Translations under genes and position numbers: made by a program
Shown here: positions 61,762-64,000 of the stretch, in pieces
Numbering within the stretch: the stretch's first letter is position 1
How the letters are laid out: each line of letters starts with the position of its first letter
Source of the DNA: DASYTH01 sp045806965
GTDB taxonomy: Bacteria > Actinomycetota > Actinomycetes > Mycobacteriales > Pseudonocardiaceae
Length of the DNA stretch: 64,000 nucleotides
Direction: 5' to 3'
Assembly (NCBI GenBank): GCA_045806965.1
Contig: JBJMIG010000038.1
Span: forward strand, 83,443-147,442
Notes under the pieces: generated by a model
What the model saw: the letters and a program-made list of their open reading frames with translations, nothing else
Databases searched by the model: none
What the model was told of the DNA's origin: nothing

Positions 61762-62727
61762 GTGACCCAGACACTGGCCAGCCACACCAGCTCCACCACC
61801 CAGACCATCCCCACCCAGTCCACCCAGTCCACCCACTCCAGCCAGACCGTCACGGCGGTCGCGGCCGGTGCGGTGACGCACGGGTTCGACGCCGACGCCG
61901 CGATCGAGGCCAACCTGCCCCTGGTCGGGCACCTGGTCCGCGAGGTCCTGGCCCGGGTCCCGGCCCACATCCGCCGCGAAGACCTCTTCTCCGCCGGCTC
62001 CGAAGCCCTCGTCACCGCCGGCCGCAACTTCGACCCCACCCGCGGCATCCCCTTCACCGCCTTCGCCGCCATGCGCGTGCGCGGCGCCCTGCTCGACGAA
62101 CTGCGCAACCTCGACTGGGCCCCCCGCTCCCTGCGCGGCAAAGTCCGCCGCCTCGACACCGCCCGCGACCAGTTCATCGCCCAACACGGCCGCGTCCCCA
62201 CCGACACCGAACTCGCCACCACCCTCGAGGTCAACCCCCTCGAGGTCGCCGCCACCCGCGACGACGTCCAACGCTCCATCGTCATGAGCCTGCAAGGCCT
62301 CGCCGGCGACAGCACCACCGGCAGCACCGGCGAGATCGCCATCCCCGAAACCCGCCGCTCCCCCGAAGACACCCTGCTCGAACGCGAGCGCATCGGCTAC
62401 CTCCACGCCGCCATCAACGCCCTGCCCCAGCGCCTGCGCACCGTCATCACCGGCTACTACTTCCACTCCCGCCCCATGGCCGAGCTCGCCACCGAACTCA
62501 ACGTCACCGAATCCCGCATCTCCCAACTCCGCGCCGAAGCCACCGCCCTGCTCCGCGACGGCCTCAACGCCCACCTCAACCCCGACCTCATCCCCACCCC
62601 CACCAACCCCGACGGCTGCGCCGCCCGCCGCCGCGCCACCTACTACGCCGCCATCGCCACCCACACCCTGCACACCCACCTCACCCACACCACCACCGAC
62701 GCCACCCCCCTCAACCACGCCGCCTAA
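61762..62727 (+). CDS. fliA: FliA-type flagellar sigma factor (sigma-28/WhiG family)
   Basis: GTG 61762 is the most likely start. The 321-residue protein has a Ser/Thr/Gln-rich N-terminal tail of about 40 residues, then region 2 (HIRREDLFSAGSEALVTAGRNFDPTRGIPFTAFAAMRVRGALLDELR), region 3, and region 4 (LLERERIGYLHAAINALPQRLRTVITGYYF ... MAELATELNVTESRISQLRAEA). A His/Thr-rich C-terminal tail (IATHTLHTHLTHTTTD) is unusual. It should direct RNA polymerase to the CTCA-N15/16-GCCGAT promoters nearby. Codons end almost always in C, more than in neighbouring genes. Confidence 0.92.
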   Translation: MTQTLASHTSSTTQTIPTQSTQSTHSSQTVTAVAAGAVTHGFDADAAIEANLPLVGHLVREVLARVPAHIRREDLFSAGSEALVTAGRNFDPTRGIPFTAFAAMRVRGALLDELRNLDWAPRSLRGKVRRLDTARDQFIAQHGRVPTDTELATTLEVNPLEVAATRDDVQRSIVMSLQGLAGDSTTGSTGEIAIPETRRSPEDTLLERERIGYLHAAINALPQRLRTVITGYYFHSRPMAELATELNVTESRISQLRAEATALLRDGLNAHLNPDLIPTPTNPDGCAARRRATYYAAIATHTLHTHLTHTTTDATPLNHAA

Positions 62728-62744
62728 CAGCCAGGAGCAAAAAG

Positions 62745-62770
62745 CTCAGCCCCGGCCCTCGGCGGCCGAT
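62745..62770 (+). promoter_or_regulatory. Sigma-28-type promoter of the first flagellin gene
   Basis: CTCA (62745-62748) and GCCGAT (62765-62770) are 16 bp apart. The spacing is identical in the promoter of the second flagellin gene (63823-63848). The start site would fall just before the CGGA hairpin of the leader. Confidence 0.7.
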
Positions 62771-62782
62771 CCACAACTCGTC

Positions 62783-62822
62783 GGGCCACGGATGGCCCGC
62801 ACCGGACTCGATTCAAGGAGGA
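62783..62822 (+). promoter_or_regulatory. Predicted CsrA target in the first flagellin leader
   Basis: GGGCCA (62783-62788) and TGGCCC (62793-62798) form a 6-bp stem with CGGA in the loop, the preferred presentation of a CsrA site. A second site, AAGGAGGA (62815-62822), is also the ribosome-binding site. The 27-nt spacing suits one CsrA dimer bridging both. Confidence 0.7.
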
Positions 62823-62826
62823 AATC

Positions 62827-63720
62827 ATGAGTCTTCGTATCAACAACAACATCGCGGCGATGAACGCTTACCGCAACCTGTCGTCGAACGACAAGTTGAT
62901 GCAGAACTCGCTGGAGAAGCTGTCTTCCGGTCTGCGCATCAACAAGGCGGCCGACGACGCTGCTGGTCTGTCGATCAGCCAGGGCCTGCAGGCCCAGATC
63001 GGCGGCCTTTCGGTCGCGGGCCGCAACGCCCAGGACGGCGTCAACGTCGTGCAGATCGCCGATGGCGCGCTGAACGAGTCCGGCTCCATCCTGCAGCGCA
63101 TGCGTGACCTCGCGGTCCAGGCGGCCAACGGCGGCTCGCAGGACCAGAGCGCGCAGGACGCGGCTCAGGTCGAGTTCGGCCAGCTCCAGTCCGAGCTGGA
63201 CCGCATCGCCGCCACCACGTCCTTCGGCGGCCAGAAGCTGCTCGACGCCGCGGCGCCGACCACCGGTTACAAGGGCGCGTTCCAGGTGGGTGCGAACAAC
63301 ACCGCCAACGACCAGATCACCGTCGACCTGACCAGCACCGGTACCGCCCTCAGCGGCGGCATGACCGGTTTCGACAGCAAGGGCCTCGGCATCGACGCCG
63401 CCGTCGCGGGAGTCAAGGTCAACGGCGCCGGCGCCGGCAGTGCCTCCACCGCGATCGGCAAGATCGACACTGCGATCAAGAACCTGTCCAACGCGCGCGC
63501 CACCCTCGGTGCGTACCAGAACCGGTTCGAGCACACCATCAACAACCTGAACGTTCAGGTGGAGAACCTGACCGCGTCCAAGTCGGCCATCACCGACACG
63601 GACATGGCTCAGGAGATGGTGAAGTTCACCCGCTCGCAGATCCTGTCCCAGGCTGGCACCGCGATGCTGGCCCAGGCCAACTCCGCTCCGCAGTCGGTTC
63701 TGCAGCTGCTCCGCGGCTGA
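62827..63720 (+). CDS. fliC: Flagellin
   Basis: A 297-residue short flagellin, ATG 62827 after AAGGAGGA. The D0/D1 helices are conserved at both ends (SLRINNNIAAMNAYRNLSSNDKLMQNSLEKLSSGLRINKAADDAAGLSISQGL and ITDTDMAQEMVKFTRSQILSQAGTAMLAQANSAPQSVLQLLRG). The variable middle is only about 110 residues. It forms the filament. Its first 96 bases are identical to the start of the second flagellin gene at 63905. Confidence 0.97.
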   Translation: MSLRINNNIAAMNAYRNLSSNDKLMQNSLEKLSSGLRINKAADDAAGLSISQGLQAQIGGLSVAGRNAQDGVNVVQIADGALNESGSILQRMRDLAVQAANGGSQDQSAQDAAQVEFGQLQSELDRIAATTSFGGQKLLDAAAPTTGYKGAFQVGANNTANDQITVDLTSTGTALSGGMTGFDSKGLGIDAAVAGVKVNGAGAGSASTAIGKIDTAIKNLSNARATLGAYQNRFEHTINNLNVQVENLTASKSAITDTDMAQEMVKFTRSQILSQAGTAMLAQANSAPQSVLQLLRG

Positions 63721-63732
63721 GTTTAGCCAACT

Positions 63733-63770
63733 AAGGAGACCGGGCGAGGTTAACCCTGCCCGGTCTCCTT
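63733..63770 (+). terminator. Terminator after the first flagellin gene
   Basis: AAGGAGACCGGGC (63733-63745) and GCCCGGTCTCCTT (63758-63770) are perfect 13-bp complements with a 12-nt loop, 12 nt after the stop. The two flagellin genes therefore have separate transcripts. Confidence 0.85.
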
Positions 63771-63822
63771 CTGTGTGACCGGCATCCCACTGCCGGCCGA
63801 CCCGAAATCGTCGGCCGAATTT

Positions 63823-63848
63823 CTCAGGAGCTCGGCCCGCCGGCCGAT
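63823..63848 (+). promoter_or_regulatory. Sigma-28-type promoter of the second flagellin gene
   Basis: CTCA (63823-63826) and GCCGAT (63843-63848) are 16 bp apart, as upstream of the first flagellin gene, although the sequence between them differs. Confidence 0.7.
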
Positions 63849-63860
63849 CTCATGCTTGTC

Positions 63861-63900
63861 GGGCCACGGATGGCCTGATTTGGACTCGATTCAAGGAGGA
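63861..63900 (+). promoter_or_regulatory. Predicted CsrA target in the second flagellin leader
   Basis: GGGCCA (63861-63866), loop CGGA, and TGGCCT (63871-63876) repeat the hairpin of the first leader with one G-U pair. AAGGAGGA (63893-63900) is again the ribosome-binding site. Confidence 0.65.
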
Positions 63901-63904
63901 AATC

Positions 63905-64000
63905 ATGAGTCTTCGTATCAACAACAACATCGCGGCGATGAACGCTTACCGCAACCTGTCGTCGAACGACAAGTTGATGCAGAACTCGCTGGAGAAGCTG
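63905..64000 (+). CDS. fliC: Second flagellin, 3' partial
   Basis: ATG 63905 begins a second flagellin cut by the right edge; 32 codons are visible (SLRINNNIAAMNAYRNLSSN and on). All 96 visible bases match 62827-62922 exactly, and the leader is nearly the same, so this is a tandem duplication with a period of 1078 bp. Confidence 0.95.
   Translation, partial: MSLRINNNIAAMNAYRNLSSNDKLMQNSLEKL

Noticed and set aside
61642..62718. Gly/Val-rich open frame opposite fliA
   Set aside because: It is antisense to the C-rich sigma gene and has PE-PGRS-like composition only as an artefact.
1..64000. Prophage or insertion sequences
   Set aside because: No integrase, transposase, capsid or terminase gene, and no tRNA-flanked attachment repeats, were seen in the window.

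Overview
The window is high-GC actinobacterial DNA. Markers for this are an actinobacterial Rho with a long Arg/Asp/Gly-rich extension, the lysA-hom-thrC-thrB order, a mycothiol-dependent dehydrogenase, GAF-ANTAR proteins and many GTG starts. A Pseudonocardiales-like, flagellated soil organism fits best; this is inference, because no 16S or other taxonomic marker is present.

Layout. 1-7194 is one plus-strand run of seven genes whose ends all overlap: a caspase-like protease/P-loop ATPase (cut by the left edge), a WD40 protein, and five t6A tRNA-modification genes (tsaE, tsaB, a degenerate YrdC paralog, tsaC, tsaD). 7214-8872 holds two membrane proteins. 8918-20841 is the conserved housekeeping block on the minus strand: argS, lysA, hom, thrC, thrB, rho, rpmE, prfA, prmC. 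20960-28529 holds a DUF3105/DUF305 pair, a cation-efflux transporter, an EphD-like fusion, a two-component system and its divergent neighbour. 28578-48447 is accessory: secreted CAZymes (CE1-CBM2 esterase, GH5 mannanase, GH59-CBM13), two TetR regulators, a carotenoid-oxygenase homologue lacking most iron ligands, formaldehyde detoxification (mscR and a beta-lactamase-fold hydrolase), an orphan oligopeptide-binding lipoprotein, and a small cluster around a bacterial ERG2/sigma-1-receptor homologue. 48629-57815 is signalling: two GAF-ANTAR proteins, two soluble sensor kinases, a response regulator and a desaturase. 57996-64000 is a flagellar locus: csrA, fliW, flgL, flgK, flgN, a FliA-type sigma factor and tandem flagellin genes, the second cut by the right edge.

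Working together. The flagellar block looks self-contained. Near-identical CTCA-N15/16-GCCGAT elements precede flgN and both flagellin genes. Both flagellin leaders carry a CGGA-tetraloop hairpin plus a GGA-containing Shine-Dalgarno, which is the expected target of the CsrA/FliW encoded next door. The most unusual system is the left-end operon, which couples a STAND/caspase-type conflict module to a nearly complete t6A pathway. A dispersed family of 21-bp repeats, often beside a GCGCAAGGTGACATT motif, sits just after stop codons at several places.

All coordinates and starts were read by eye. No database search, alignment or folding program was run.
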